Assembly: GCF_910592395.1 (NCBI RefSeq)
Contig: NC_088315.1
Span: forward strand, 4,216,501-4,280,500
Source of the DNA: Lineus longissimus
Lineage: Eukaryota; Nemertea; Pilidiophora; Heteronemertea; Lineidae
Length of the DNA stretch: 64,000 nt
Reading direction: 5' to 3'
Made by a program: the position numbers and the translations under genes. The notes beneath the pieces are model-generated. The model was not told where the DNA came from, did no database searches, and saw only the letters and a program-made list of their open reading frames with translations. Below are positions 1 to 13,200 of this stretch, one piece after another. Numbering within the stretch: position 1 is the stretch's first letter; every line of letters begins with the position of its first letter.

Positions 1-3000
1 TATGGTCAAATAGAGGATAGCCCAGGGAACGACATAAAGCGCTCACTTCCGTTCTAGGTAATGTTGCATACATGCAATATTAATATGACGAGAGGCGGAC
101 AATTCGGATAATATTTTCACAGCTGTCACCGCTGGGCGGCCATTGTGTCATCTGCTTGCACAGATTATTGCGATTGTCGTCAGATGCAATTGTTATCCTC
201 TTCATCTCCTTGATGCATCATACAGTTCATTTAATGCAAAGTACTTTCATCTGGTTCACATTTTAAAGACTTGGGCCATTTTTAGACAATTTCAGATTGA
301 TCCTCTGAACCAACACAATCAACTCAATCAAGAAACGGATGGTACCATTTGAAAGCGCTAATCAGGAGCTTTCCAAAGAATGGTCATGTCAATATGTTCT
401 GACCATTTCTCAGTTCTGATGAAATGAAACATTTCCCATCACGCAATGATCGATCCACCTAGTGGTTAAAGCATCACCTCATTAACGGATGGTCGAAGGT
501 TCTAGCCCAACTGGAATGGAAATAGGCTTGAGATTTCATTCATTTCTCGTTCAAGATCATTCAATTTCACTTGAAAGTGACAAAGGGTTAAACTGCCAAT
601 TTCAAACACCACCCCCTACATCAATGGATGGATTGCCTCAATTTTTCACCATTAAGTGAGAAACATGAAAACATTTACATCCTATTCAATGTTGATTACA
701 GTCATTTTTATCACATTCTCTCCCAAATGGTAACCCATACAACTGGCTCAGTTAGTTACAACTTTCCTGCTGGGGGCCTAATTGGTCGTTTTTATTGTAA
801 TCGGTACATTTAATTTGCTTCACAGCGATACCGGGATTCCTGTTTGCAATATATGTGAAGGTAGTTCTATAAAGTTTCAATTAATGTCCATAGTTCATGT
901 GTTTAATGAGGGTGTTTGTGTAATTTAATAGATTTTCTGTTGATATTGGTCTCGGTGCATTCCACGGTTGTGTCAAATTGACACCACAATATGGATAACG
1001 ACATCATCGGCAATATTAATTCAATGAAAATTGCAACTTGATTGCAGCTGGCCTGTTTGTTATTTGTGAGGTTGAGATAAAAGTAACCATCAGAAAATGC
1101 AGAATCAAACCTTTCCAATAAATGGTTATGTTATTTAACAGGTTGCACCTCATTCTTACCAGTTCTTGTATATTTCAACTTTTTAAGAAATTTCGCGATG
1201 CTTCCTGCACTTGGCAACAGAAATGCTTTCAGAGTCAGTACACAAGGGTTAATTTCATAAATGACAGTGGAATCATTAAGTGCAATAACAATATACATTC
1301 TGTTACAAACATGATATTGGCTTTTTTCTCTTTGAATAAAGTAAAGACAACACGCACCACCATGAATATTTATGGTGAATCATATACACCAATCAAAATG
1401 TTATCCCTAGGTTTAATAACACAGCACAAATATTGTGCATGGTTTTTTTGTGGAGTGCGAAATGAAGATATACATTCATTCATCTCTGGTAGTTAACCCT
1501 TTGAAGCTGCAGACAGACTATATATAGTGCATAATTGAAATTCCAGCTTTTCATTTGAACATATTGCCTATAACACAGAACCACATCACATTTAATCAGT
1601 TTCCCAAATAAGCACACAAGATTCTTTGAAACCTAAAGGTGTACTTTCCGTAAGTGTCACAGACAAATCATCCATCTGTTCAGAAAGACACCACGTAATT
1701 ATACCTAATCCTTAACAAACATCACATCTAAAACGTGAATCGAACCAGATTTCCCTCTTTACCCTAAACAGACACGTAAAATCCCGCTCTGGTTTGGCTA
1801 AGGCGAATGTCGTTTTTTCTCCATTTTACTATGATAAATGAGCTAGTGTTGTTCTAGCTAAATGAATGAGTCGTATTCCCAATGCAGTATATAGTACAGT
1901 TTGCTGCACGCATACGCATTGTATATGAAGTTAATACATTCCCGCGCGGGTTGGGATTTTCATATATGAAATCGCTGCTATGCTAACGGGAGTAGCGGGG
2001 GTATTTTAGCGTCGTATCAGCTCATCAATCTCTTTAAATGAGATAATAAATGCTAACCAGAAAGTTAATAGATCCCATTGCAGAACTCGCAGAGAAAAAA
2101 ACTGTCATCTCGTCCTTTAAGTGGGTGAATAATTTCGGTCTATGGGTGGATCTTTGTACCTAAAGGGTTAACCAAAAGATTGGCAATACTGCTTCCGTTT
2201 CTTTCTCTTTAAATGCATTTGCTCCATTCAGTAATTCAATGGTGATAAGTTTCAACTGCATGCAAGTCTTAATGGCATGGCGGCTAATTTATCTTTTAGA
2301 ATTGCAAAATATACACATTTGGGTAAAAAAATGAACCCATTATTTGCCATTGATTAAAGCTGTGCTGATGAGAGGAAGGGAGTAGCACAAATTTAGAATT
2401 TTAGATGATTGCTATTCTGAAGTTGAATAAGGTTATGGAAGGCAGAGCAGCAACCTTGCCTGAGCTTAAGTACCCACACGATGGATTTTAGTTGCTGTGA
2501 CATAGGATTAGTTACTGCAATTTAGAAGGCAGTCTCATTCCAACCACAATAATTGTATTGCATGGCTCTGACGCAGGTCGCAGTATCTAAATTTGAGCCG
2601 AGATAAAACAAAGAGAAAACTCACACAAATCAACATTTTTTGACAAATTTCATTGTACCTAAAAGCTTTTAGTCCAAAAAACATAACAACCATTCATCAT
2701 TAGCCAAGTTGTACACTAATAACCCCATGGCGGAAATATAATGACTTTATACAATGTTATATGTAATTACTTAATACGTAATTACTTTATATGTATAAAT
2801 GATGCCATCGCTGTATTACTCGTTTTGTGGAAAATCCATGCGCACGTTATACAAGTAAACAAATTATCTGATCTTTATGTAGTGTGATGTTACATTCAGA
2901 ACACCCTCCTTCCTCTCTATCTATATTACAGGTTATGATCATGACATTCAAAATGAGGGACAACTTCACAACAGAATACGAACAAAAAAAACTTAAAATA

Positions 3001-3199
3001 TTTTCCATCCACAAATTTATAAATCAGAATTATAAAGATGTCTGATGCAATATCTGCACTGAAATCTGACAAAACCAACTATGATGAGCCAGGTCATTGG
3101 TAATCAGGAGAAAGTCATATAAAGTCAAAATACAGCGCTAGAAGCCCCAGCAGCGATCAATTTTAGACATGTCAGAATATGACAGTTAGAAAATTACAT
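1..3199. other. Non-coding left edge, no gene recognised
   Basis: AT-rich sequence with only short chance-length open frames. It contains a tRNA-like SINE head (450-530) and three of the window's five exact copies of the decamer AAAGGGTTAA or its complement (582, 1493, 2162). A strong pyrimidine tract and acceptor ends at 2931 (TATTACAG), with short open frames behind it but no recognisable protein. The first 57 bases are open in one frame on each strand, which is too little to assign. Confidence 0.6.
450..530 (+). mobile_element. tRNA-derived SINE head with A and B boxes
   Basis: A box-A-like segment (CCTAGTGGTTAA, 458-469) is followed about 30 bases later by a box-B-like segment (GGTTCTAGCCC, 498-508). 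This is the spacing of an internal RNA polymerase III promoter. No folded acceptor stem or complete tRNA cloverleaf is evident, so a SINE head derived from a tRNA is a better reading than a tRNA gene. The 3' limit and the tail are not clear. A second element with both boxes lies at 45.5 kb, but the two do not look like one family beyond the boxes. Confidence 0.45.
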
Positions 3200-3227
3200 G
3201 TACGATTGTGTCATGCTCTGTGGCGTA

Positions 3228-3376
3228 ATGCTACAACCTCTATATTAAGGACATTATCGAGAGAGATGAAAATGTCCTCTGTTGTGCTACTTTAAAACCC
3301 CTTTATGCAGGACACTGATGTTGGCCTTAAGGAGGGCTGTACTTGATATAGAGGTGTTCTTTGGAGAGGTCAACTG
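3228..3376. mobile_element. Degenerate pogo-like MITE
   Basis: The left end (CTACAACCTCTATATTAAGG) is a diverged version of the terminus seen intact at 36210. The right end (GAGGTCAACTG) is a diverged inverted copy. The length, about 149 bp, is close to the 158 bp of the 36.2-kb copy. The left end plus its flank (about 3200-3275) recurs as a direct repeat at about 3380-3455, so part of this copy has been duplicated locally. It is non-autonomous, with no coding sequence. Confidence 0.45.
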
Positions 3377-3455
3377 ATATATGATTGTGGCATGATTGGT
3401 GACGTTATGCTAGAACCTCTTTACTGATGATATTTGTGGAAGAGATGAGAATCGT

Positions 3456-6400
3456 TCCCAAGATGGATGTGTTTTTGACAGAATTGTTGAAATTATGTTG
3501 TCCTTAGAGTTGTCCCAACATGAGCTCAGCATAAGGCTGTTCTCTCATTGTCTTCAGAGAGAATATCCTTGGCTGAGGGTGTCCCAATTAAAGTACAACA
3601 TAAAATTGTTCTGTTGTTGCCTTATGTAGAGTTGTCTACATCCACAATCCACTCCACAGCAGTGTGAATTCCATCATTGCCTATTCTTAAACAGCCCCAA
3701 AAGTCATTAAAATGATTCTGCGTAATGAGAAGTAGTAAATTAAATGAAGTCAAAAGTCAAATTAGGATTTTTGTAAGAAACTTCAGAATTGATGATATAA
3801 CTTCAGAAGGGTGATTTCTAGTCGCAGGAGGGAGGGAGTTGATGTGATGGAATGCCGTAATTAGGCACCCTGTAGTAGCTAGAGTAAATGTTGTAGTAGA
3901 TGTGCGAGGAACCGTGACATTAAGTCGCCAGATCATGATGAATGCCTTTCATACAACTATCAAAATAAGATTTATCTCGCCAGATTCAGAGAACCGCATC
4001 ATCATTTGTTTAAATAAAATCGCCAAAAAAAACGCCACTACGAAGATTTCCGAAAACGACTATCAAATGGTCGCATAGTAAACCGTAGTAATAGTATAGC
4101 ATCTACCCTTTGGAATTTGATGTATGTCGCTTGTACTTGTGGCTTTGCCGTTAGTTCCGCACACCCCTTAATATGAGGCAATATTGAGTATATGATTGAT
4201 GAGCAAACCCAGCTGACATTTTGATTTCCTAAACTTATTTTTTTGTTACAGGACTAAATTGGGTTGATCAGGTAGGTTGCCGTGGCAATACTTAGGGGGA
4301 TGGCAGTCACCTGACAACAAAGTCCCCCCCCCAAAATATCGTTCATTCATAGGGAACGCATCATTGATTCCTCTGACGCCAACGAAATGATAAATGGAGG
4401 ACGAGAATAGACGCATTTTCTCATTCATCAATGACAGAACAAGTCCGGAGGGAACATCGTCATATTTTTTCCATTTCTGTAAAATACATAGCAATTTTGC
4501 GGCAATATACTATTACGCATCGGCAATACTAAACGTTTGCCTTCAAGGGACACAAAGCGCTGTAATTTTAATTTCATTACCTGCGTCTAATGGCAGAAAT
4601 TACGTACGCAATGAAAAACCAGAAGAAAAATTAGTGCACGTAGATTGTGAAATTAGGATTGTGAAAATGCCGTGACGCTCGTATTTTCCGCTCGTTATTA
4701 TCAATGGTAAAAAATGATTGATATTCTGATGAGAGATATTGGTATATATCAGTGCGGTGTACTGCAGCAAACTAGTCGCAACATTGACGTAAAACCACTA
4801 GTTCCAGGGGAAATTTATCGAACGTAAGGACCGGGGAATTCAATGGTAGAGCCATTTAGCGACCACAACAGGAAGTTATGTATCTTCAAAATGATTGGTT
4901 GTTGCAAAAGGCGTAATGTTGCGTGTTTGGTATCCATTACAAATGGGAAATCAAGGTAATGGGAAGAAGGTACAATAGGTGCAGACGTCAGATGTAAGAG
5001 CCTAGCTGGTGCTACTGGCGACTCTCTGCTTCACATCAAACGTAAATGTGATTTTTTATTAGATTTGAAACTGATCAGATCACATTGAAAGTGATCAGTT
5101 ATATTTTTTTTCAAAATCAATGAAACGAGGTCATTCTTGCTATGTTGTTCTACTTGTAAAAGAGGACACGAAAAGAAACAAGAGATAGGCTATTGATGTG
5201 AACAGCTAAGAAAGGGATAGATGCTACAAACATTTCATATTTGAACATCAAATATATGTCATGGGTCCATCTTAATAAGAGGTTAACCATAGCACAAGAA
5301 CCTCACAATGAAATGTTAAGACTGGGTAGTTCTTTTGTTCCTTTATATAATGTACAATAAAGGATATTCTGAGGGAAGGAACTCTGAAATAATCTCTTTG
5401 TTCACTCAGATAGCAAATGAAAAACAAAACAAAACAACTCAACAATGTTACTACTGACATAGTAAGAAGAATCGTTACTAAAAAATACCACAAATGTCGT
5501 CTAGCTTTTGTTTCATCTCATACAAACAAATCATATTTGTATTTCATTACATTTGCTGCGTTCTCACATCTAGAATGTCACAACATGTAGTTTATAAACT
5601 CCGTCTATTTATTTTACTATCTATCAGCGGATCTAGCTAATATTCTGAAGTATAAAATACAAAAACTACTCATATTCCTTATGTCTCATCAAATGCATAG
5701 AATTCCCGCGTGGAATTACAGATCCCCGCCAAGACAAAGTACCCATATATTTTTCATAATCGCATATTTCATACTTGTTTTGATACAAGTCTTAAGCAGA
5801 CATAAAACCGTTCAATATATCTAATACTTTTTACTGAATATGAATATGATATATAAACTCCGTGAACTTTTTCACTTGTGAATATATGCGCAGAAATAAA
5901 TGTGTTCGTAAGATCAAGAGGACGGCATTTAAGTACATCTTATAATTGAGATGTGATTTCATTAATGAAAGAGGCTGTTCTAAGACATGAGCACACCCAA
6001 GTATGAACACAAGATGTTGTGTCAGACTGATTTTAAGAGGAAGAGATATAACATGATAACTACTCTCCAAACACACCGAACTGAAACAAGACCGTAAACA
6101 GGCGGCAGTTATAAATCTTGAAAGTTACCGGTACTACAATATGGAAGGAGCGCTAAAGTGCCCAGTAAAAAGAATGTTAGTGTAAGCAAAGATATGTGCT
6201 AGTATGTTCACATGGTAAACAAGAAATGTACAACCATGCATAACATGTATTTTTAAGATAACGGATGCTGGCTGAGATACTGCCTGCCCAAAATACCTGA
6301 GGTTGTCTAGAATAGTCCGAGTGAACTAAACTTTTTGTTTCCTAAGTCGTGTTTTGGTTCTGTTTGCCACGCCACAAACCTTTTACTTTGTCCAAGTTGT

Positions 6401-9400
6401 GTCGTCTTGGTTAGTTCAGTACTCCTAGAAACTTATATTTTATACAATGCAATAATGATATAATTTTACCAACTACGGATTTCCCATGATAATTTTGAAA
6501 TAATCTTCTGAAGAATGCTTCAAATGATTCTTCGGTGAAAAGTTTATATTTTTCCAAAAATGCAAGAATTTCACCAAAATAACATCCTTTATATCAGCTG
6601 GTAGCATCGCCAATATGGAGCATAATTTTACCATGAAGATTTTTTGATTGAATTTTCAATTTCTTCTGCATATACTGCTGACAATGCATAGTATACGGCA
6701 GTGGAATTCCTTTGCGATCGTTTCTACTACACCAAACAAACTGAGCGCCCAGAGTTCTTTTTGACAGAATTAATATCTATCGTACTCTCCAGAGGTGGGG
6801 ATTCAAATGGCACCAGATCAAGAATCAAATTTCGAATTGCTAAACCGCAACTTGCATCAAGAGCATAAAGTAATATTTTCCATCAGATTTTAATATCTAT
6901 TTTGCCCAGTGAGAGAAGTGAAATTGATATTCTCCAAAGTGAAGTCGTTGTGATTTATTCTGATTAGAAAGGAAAAAATTTCAGTCTGATCACTGGAGAT
7001 TTCAAGCTAATATTTCCACTCTCCAAACCCGGAGGAAAACATTTAACAACACTACAATGGTTTATTTGATAAAATTGTGTGGGAATTTTCAGACTCCAGT
7101 CATGAAGAATGACAGAGTGATAATCACATTCTCCAGATAAATGGTAAATAAAAAAACACAATTTTTCAATGTAACTTCCTCTTATACTCTGAAACCTCGC
7201 GTTTGAAGACTGAGACATCTATGTCATTGATAAACGAGAATAATGTCTTGTTTTAGTGATTTTGATGGAAGACAACGCTCTATGACGATGATGATGATAA
7301 AAAGTCTACTATAGCTGATTGGGATTTTTGAGTTATAGTTTGATGCGAGAGCGTAGTATAGTAATAGTAGCAGTTGCTACTACGAGAACCTAATAATACT
7401 TTATGGTGATCGATCGGCCTATTTGGCTCTGCCGTCGAATAAACCACCGCCCCTCTCATCTACGATGTTATTGACTTAGATGGATCAACATTTTGGTGCC
7501 GGGTAAATGGCCTGTCTGGCTTGCGTAGTAGGACGATGCTCATTTATCATTTGTAGCAGTTACGTTGCGTGATTTAAAATCCTGGTCTTCTGATTCGTTA
7601 ACGCTTGGTCACATGGTGGATTTATACTGACAAATAAAATAGGGTTTATAGATTGTGGGTATTAGGTTGTCAGTTTTGGTTTACAAGACATTGGGCAGTC
7701 ACAATTTTAAGACACTTGCCATATGATTTGGTAAGTGATGGTCACATGATTTCATATATTTAGTGTCACACCTGCCTGGTTTAACAAATGACACCTGCCA
7801 ATCAGTATTTTGTTCATTTTTAAGAAAGTCAAAATCTTTCGATCTGAAAATTATTTAGTCGGGTTATTTATCATCGGCAATGCCATAGATAAATGGAGGA
7901 AAAGATGTCCAGATATCTCTTAAGCATTGCATTTCAAACATTCCAGAGACCAACCAGTGTCAAATTTTTCCCTCTAAAAACAGTCCATATCTACTTTGAT
8001 GTTGAAAAAACGACTAAGAACCGCCCAACGTCTTCTCCAGTACCAATAAGTAACATGCCACCAAGGCGTAAAAACACTTGTAGCTCATATTAAGTATATC
8101 AGCCTTAAACCATTATCTAGAATGGCAATTAAGAAGAAAAGGTCAAGTGGCGTCACCTTTTAAGGGTGGCGAGTTTTTCTGGCATCGACGTACCCTTAAA
8201 AGACATAAGATGATATGAAGATGACTATGCACTAACAGCCTTAGGAACGACGCGAGAAAAAGGGACGACTTATATGACAGGAGAACCAACTGAGATTCTT
8301 TAACCCTCAGGACTGACAGGAATATGTGCAGATGAAAAAACATAACCTTACATTGGAGATCGTATGATGCAATTTGAAGAAAAAGACTTCATCAAAAGAT
8401 AAATGATGCCTTCTTTAAGGGCTGAGCAAGAGCTTTCAAATGAATGGTTAAAGTGTTATGTTTTTACTAAACAAGTTGTCAAAGTTTTCTCCCCAGTCGT
8501 CAGGATGATTGACAAAACTGTTCGTCATTTTGACAAAATATCAATATATTCCCCGCTCTTGGCGTCAGATATTGTCATCAGTTCCTGATGATTAAACAAA
8601 TCCTTGATTCCGACAGCAACTTTATTGTATTTCTTATGACACACCCTGTACATCCCTTAGTTTTTCACTCTCACAGGCGACTGAGGGCAGTTTCCTTAAC
8701 AGCTCCGCTAGCTATTGTTAAGTCGTAGTTTTTGCGCTCAATATGTATAATGTGGGAAGTACTTCCACGTCAAGTTGCCATACAGTATTGACAGTTTCGC
8801 TACTTGACACGTCAGCGGGGAAGTGCAGCAGCCACCGACAAGATTGTCTGTTATTCGCTAAAAACTTCCCAAGAAAACTCGTCAAACTAATCAGTGTCTT
8901 TCTTTGTGATTTCAAATGGCACAGAGTTGATAATGAAGTGGCACACCCATGACATGTGACCGCCTATCTCCTAAGAGATGATATGATGTTAGGATGTATG
9001 CAGTAAGACAATAAGAGACATCGCCTAATAACTACTCCATTCCTCTGTCTAAAACCCCTTTGATACCACCCAATAAACAATAAAAAAAGTGTCCAGTTAG
9101 GTGCCACTGGAATACTAATGACTCAGTGTCATTTTGTGCCATCTCTCTGCATCATTACGCTGCGATAACTTCATTTATGCACAACCCCTGTGTCATATCT
9201 AATTCACTTGGTTTATCTACTTAAAAATAAGCCCGGGCGATGGGTCGTGTTTTTGAGTTGTGTGAACTTCGATTATGATGTGTTTTGATGGACTTATTAG
9301 AGGATGCGGATGTGACAAGTTTTGACTTAAAGGGACAACTTGGGTGTGAGATTTAGGTGACCAGGATGCTAATACCCTGGTCTACTCACCATGGGTAGCA

Positions 9401-9428
9401 GTATCGTATAGAGCCGACATACATTGTA
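3456..9428. other. Non-coding stretch, no gene recognised
   Basis: AT-rich DNA without a convincing reading frame. A strong acceptor (TTTTTTTGTTACAG) ends at 4252 and is followed 20 bases later by a donor-like CAG/GTAGGT, which would define a 20-nt microexon; I cannot connect it to a gene. A 9-bp inverted repeat (AACTGATCA, 5069-5077; complement 5092-5100) forms a small hairpin. I see no other structure. Confidence 0.5.
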
Positions 9429-10263
9429 CAGTACAACCTCTCTATTGCGGACACCCATGGGACTGGGCCCAGGTGTCCGCAATAGAGAGGTGTCCGCAAT
9501 AGAGAGGTTATGCCAAATCGTCCGATAGGTGGATTTGAAGTTCCCGCCTTGCAGGTCTTGGTTTTCTCTGTGTCGACATCTAGCGTAGAAACTTTAAACC
9601 TGTTGGCTGATCGGTATTTGCTTGTGATGTTGCGTTGAATGACGTGAGCTACTTTGGAACTCAGAGCGTGAATAATCTCTCTAGTAAAAGGTGCCCCTTT
9701 TATTGCAAAATCTCCTCGACATGTGATAATGTGTCAAAAAACACCATAATTTCTGTCCATCAGCCACCTTTGATAAATAATTATTTTTTTCTAATTTCTC
9801 TACTAACGCATATTCGCCGCAACACTGACAAAACCGCGTGGATTTATGAGTGTCCGTAGACACAAAAGGCCTATGTGATTAGTTGAAAAGATGAGTAAAC
9901 AAATGCCACGGCTTAATTAGGATACAAAAACACAATGCCAATGCCGCGGCTTAATTAGGATACAAAAACACAATGCCATGGGGTAATTACGTTGATTAAT
10001 TGCGCGAATATCACACCTGTCGGGCCTACTTGACTCTCCAAGCGCAAGCGGGAAGCCATTGTTTTTGCCTACTGTCCGTAATTGGGAGGGAATTGGACCA
10101 AAAATTGGCTATCGCCCTGTCCGCAATTCGGAATAGAGAGGTGTCCGCCGTACAGAGGTTTTTGTTATTGCAAATGACTTAGAAAAAATCGGGACTGGCC
10201 GGACGTGTCCGTTATGTAGAGGTGTCCGCCTGGCAGAGGTGTCCGCAGAGGGAGGTTCTACTG
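9429..10263. mobile_element. Pogo-like non-autonomous DNA transposon, 835 bp
   Basis: The element starts CAGTACAACCTCTCTATTGC and ends with the inverted form of CAGTAGAACCTCCCTCTG. It is flanked on both sides by TA (9427-9428 and 10264-10265), the target duplication of Tc1/mariner-pogo transposons. The 19-base motif CCTCTCTATTGCGGACACC occurs at 9437-9455, then inverted at 9472-9490 and again at 9489-9507. Related GGTGTCCGC...AGAGG units are iterated at the right end (about 10139-10255). Such iterated subterminal motifs are probably transposase-binding sites. No transposase is recognisable inside, so it must have been moved in trans. Confidence 0.75.
9903..9981 (+). repeat. 38-bp tandem duplication inside the MITE
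   Basis: Two near-identical 38-base units start at 9903 and 9941 (core GGCTTAATTAGGATAC). They differ at one base in the first part of the unit. A truncated third start follows at about 9978. The array lies in the interior of the 835-bp element. Confidence 0.8.
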
Positions 10264-13200
10264 TATAACAAATGATTTTCGTTGGTAGTGCGAGGCAGAT
10301 CCGGCCAATCGCTTGAAAATTTCAGGTAGGCCTACGAATAATTCAATTCTAGTACACCGAGAGCCAACTGGCCGGCAAATTTGAGAAATATGCAACTTCA
10401 AGCTGGTTTAACTTGATCATACTTTTAAATGGCCAACTAGATAAAAATTCGGCAAATATCATGACACGCATCAGTAGCATAGCAAATAGAAGGCTATACT
10501 TTACCAAAATTTGAATGTTCCTCCTGCTTCCAAATGCTACATGTGCCAAGTTCAAGTTTCACAGACAGAATAAGTGGTTATGGCAGACCCATGCAGCATA
10601 AGTATTTTCAATGGTAAGGTCTTTTGAAACTAGTGTCCTGTTCAAATAGCCCCGGGTCCAGAAGTATGTGATATGATATAACAGTTATTCAAACTCCAAG
10701 AAAGATTTATTAGTCATTCCGTCAATATTATTTCGACTGTTGCATGGACATATCTACATGATGTGCAAAAGTTTTTTGAAACAACCGTTATCCATCAAGC
10801 TACATGCATATACATATATATTGACAGTATCCTAGAGAGTGAATTCATCACCAAGGTAAAAGAGGAATTTGAAGTTATATGAAGCAGTTTTCATGATACG
10901 AAACTTTTCAGCAAGTAAAGGGTTAAAAGCTATTTACTAAAGGAGTTTGCATAGGTACTTAATGCTGTTGTGTTTGTAAACAAACATAGCATCTATATGA
11001 TTTGCCCGACAGCTATTTGTCCTTAGAATATATGACACAATGTTACCCCAGTGACCATACACAGCAAGTAAATGAGACCAAATATATGAAGTTTCTTTTT
11101 CTCATTGTGCAGATACTGACACCAGGTGAGGGGAAGGGGCGAGGCGGAGGCACCAAAAATGTTCCAAATTTTTAGATTATCCATGTCATTGACATAACCA
11201 TTCCTTGGAGAGCTCCCAATAAGCACTTTCTGATATCAACTTTACAAAACATTGAGACAAATTTAGTAATTTCTCCATTAATGATATCGTTTCATGGTCT
11301 TACATGTGTAGCAAACCTTATGAGAGAATTAGTACAGTAGCCAAATTATAAATTTAACAAGAGGGGTAAACAAAGGGCAAAATAAAGGTAATTTTGTCCT
11401 CATGTCATCGAAGATTATTTCATAATCAAGTGTGTAGCTTTCTGCGAGATTCCTCGCATCTCCAACCTATCCCCGAAGACAATAAATGATACAAACGTTC
11501 GAGAGAGACAGTGAATTATAAACGAGATCTTCTCGCCCTCACATACTAATTCTCTCCCGTCGGATTACGCGATATTCTTTTCGTATTCAAGATTCATACT
11601 AGTCAACAACGCAGCGACCGGACTTAACGATAATTGTTTCCTAATCAGGGCAGAAGGAAAACTGGACACATCAATTATGGTGTATTAGGATCGGGGCAGA
11701 AGGTGACAGAACTTATAGGAGTAAGTGTATAATATTAATAACCAGACAAATGGAAAGTTGCCTTGTTGACATTTTGCTGGGAGACAAGGGACTTTTTCAA
11801 GGATGCATTGCTTAACCCTCTAACCGAGAGGTGCTACAGATCTCATTGTCTATTAACAACCGCGCAAATGACAACTTAAGTATATGCGTCTATTCCCGTA
11901 TTAATTCGATCAATCAGGAGTTGACCGCAATTAAACCAGATTGTGAAAGTCCATATCTTTGTGTACTTCTGAGCAATATCTTAGTATTTCATTAACTTTA
12001 TTTCCTTTTCAGTCATCAATCGACATATTTATAGTTGGCCTTGCGCATTTCTTCTTAGGACCATGGCCATAGAGCCTGTGATTGGCTCATTGCAAATGAA
12101 GATGCCGGGATGCGAAATTTAACACGTTTGATTGGACAATCCACAGGAACTATCCCCAACGTTTGCTATCAGTTATCCCTGAGTAAGAAGTATGAAATAT
12201 ACAATATGCGGAATGCTCCTCAAGAAGTTGGTATCATCACTTTTAACGGGAAAGTTTAAATCTTCTCTCAAAAGGTTTGTCTCCTTTTAAGTAACTTTTT
12301 AATTTTCTGTCTTAACATTATAGCAAGTAGCCATGCAGATTATTCTCATATTTACAATGTATAAGTTGTTTCCAAAGTTAATACTCTAAAGTTTATATAA
12401 CTTTACCAAAAGATTAGATATAGGAATTAAAAGTAAAAGAGTACGGATTAAATTGGAGACGATAGTTGCATAAGATCTGCTAATGGTTACAAATCCTCTG
12501 TGAAGGTTGCTGAATTGGAAAAATTTAAAGAATCAGAAATTTGACATGCTTTTAATTATTCATAATGATCATTTTCCATGACAACATTGTCAGATTTCCG
12601 AAAAATCTCAAAATATCTCCGCAACTTGCCAAAAGTTCATTCATTAATCAAAAGACTGATTACAGTTTGAAAAAGATTGTTTATGGACGTTTCAAAACCT
12701 GTAACAATTGCGTTCTTAATTTTCAGCATCTGAATTAGATCACCTGCTAACCTGAACCTAGCGAGAGCTTGTCATTAACTCAGTTTTGGATTCATCAAAA
12801 TCACCAGATGTTTTGAAAACCTTCTCATAACAATTTTCATTTCTTCCTTTTACGTTGTAATCAAGCTTTGTCAGATTTCATTTCAATGGGGCGCATGGTC
12901 TAAAACATGTTGGCATCACTGGAACATTGTCATCCATTGAGTTCTTTTCAATATGAGTATTTTCACTATAGTCAGGAAATGATACTATTGGGCAGAGATA
13001 AAATACGAATTTGTTGCTTATCAAACTCATCCTTTACTTCTTCTGTCAGGTATTCTGTAGTAATTATCAAATGATAAGAGCACATTAATCATTTCTCCAA
13101 GTGATAAATCAGCAAATTCAAAATGCCCAAACATCATTTATATCATCAGAAATATTCCACCTCTAGCGATGCCATTTTAATTTAGGATTCAATCATACTT

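Noticed and set aside
1-57. Possible partial exon at the very left edge (minus frame with ALCRSLGYP, faintly like an SRCR domain; plus frame open 18 codons)
   Set aside because: Too short, weak acceptor, and both strands are open; cannot be judged without the sequence to the left.
9395-9428. Minus-strand donor-like site next to the 835-bp element (CATG/GTGAGT)
   Set aside because: The open frame upstream runs into the transposon; no acceptor or family match.
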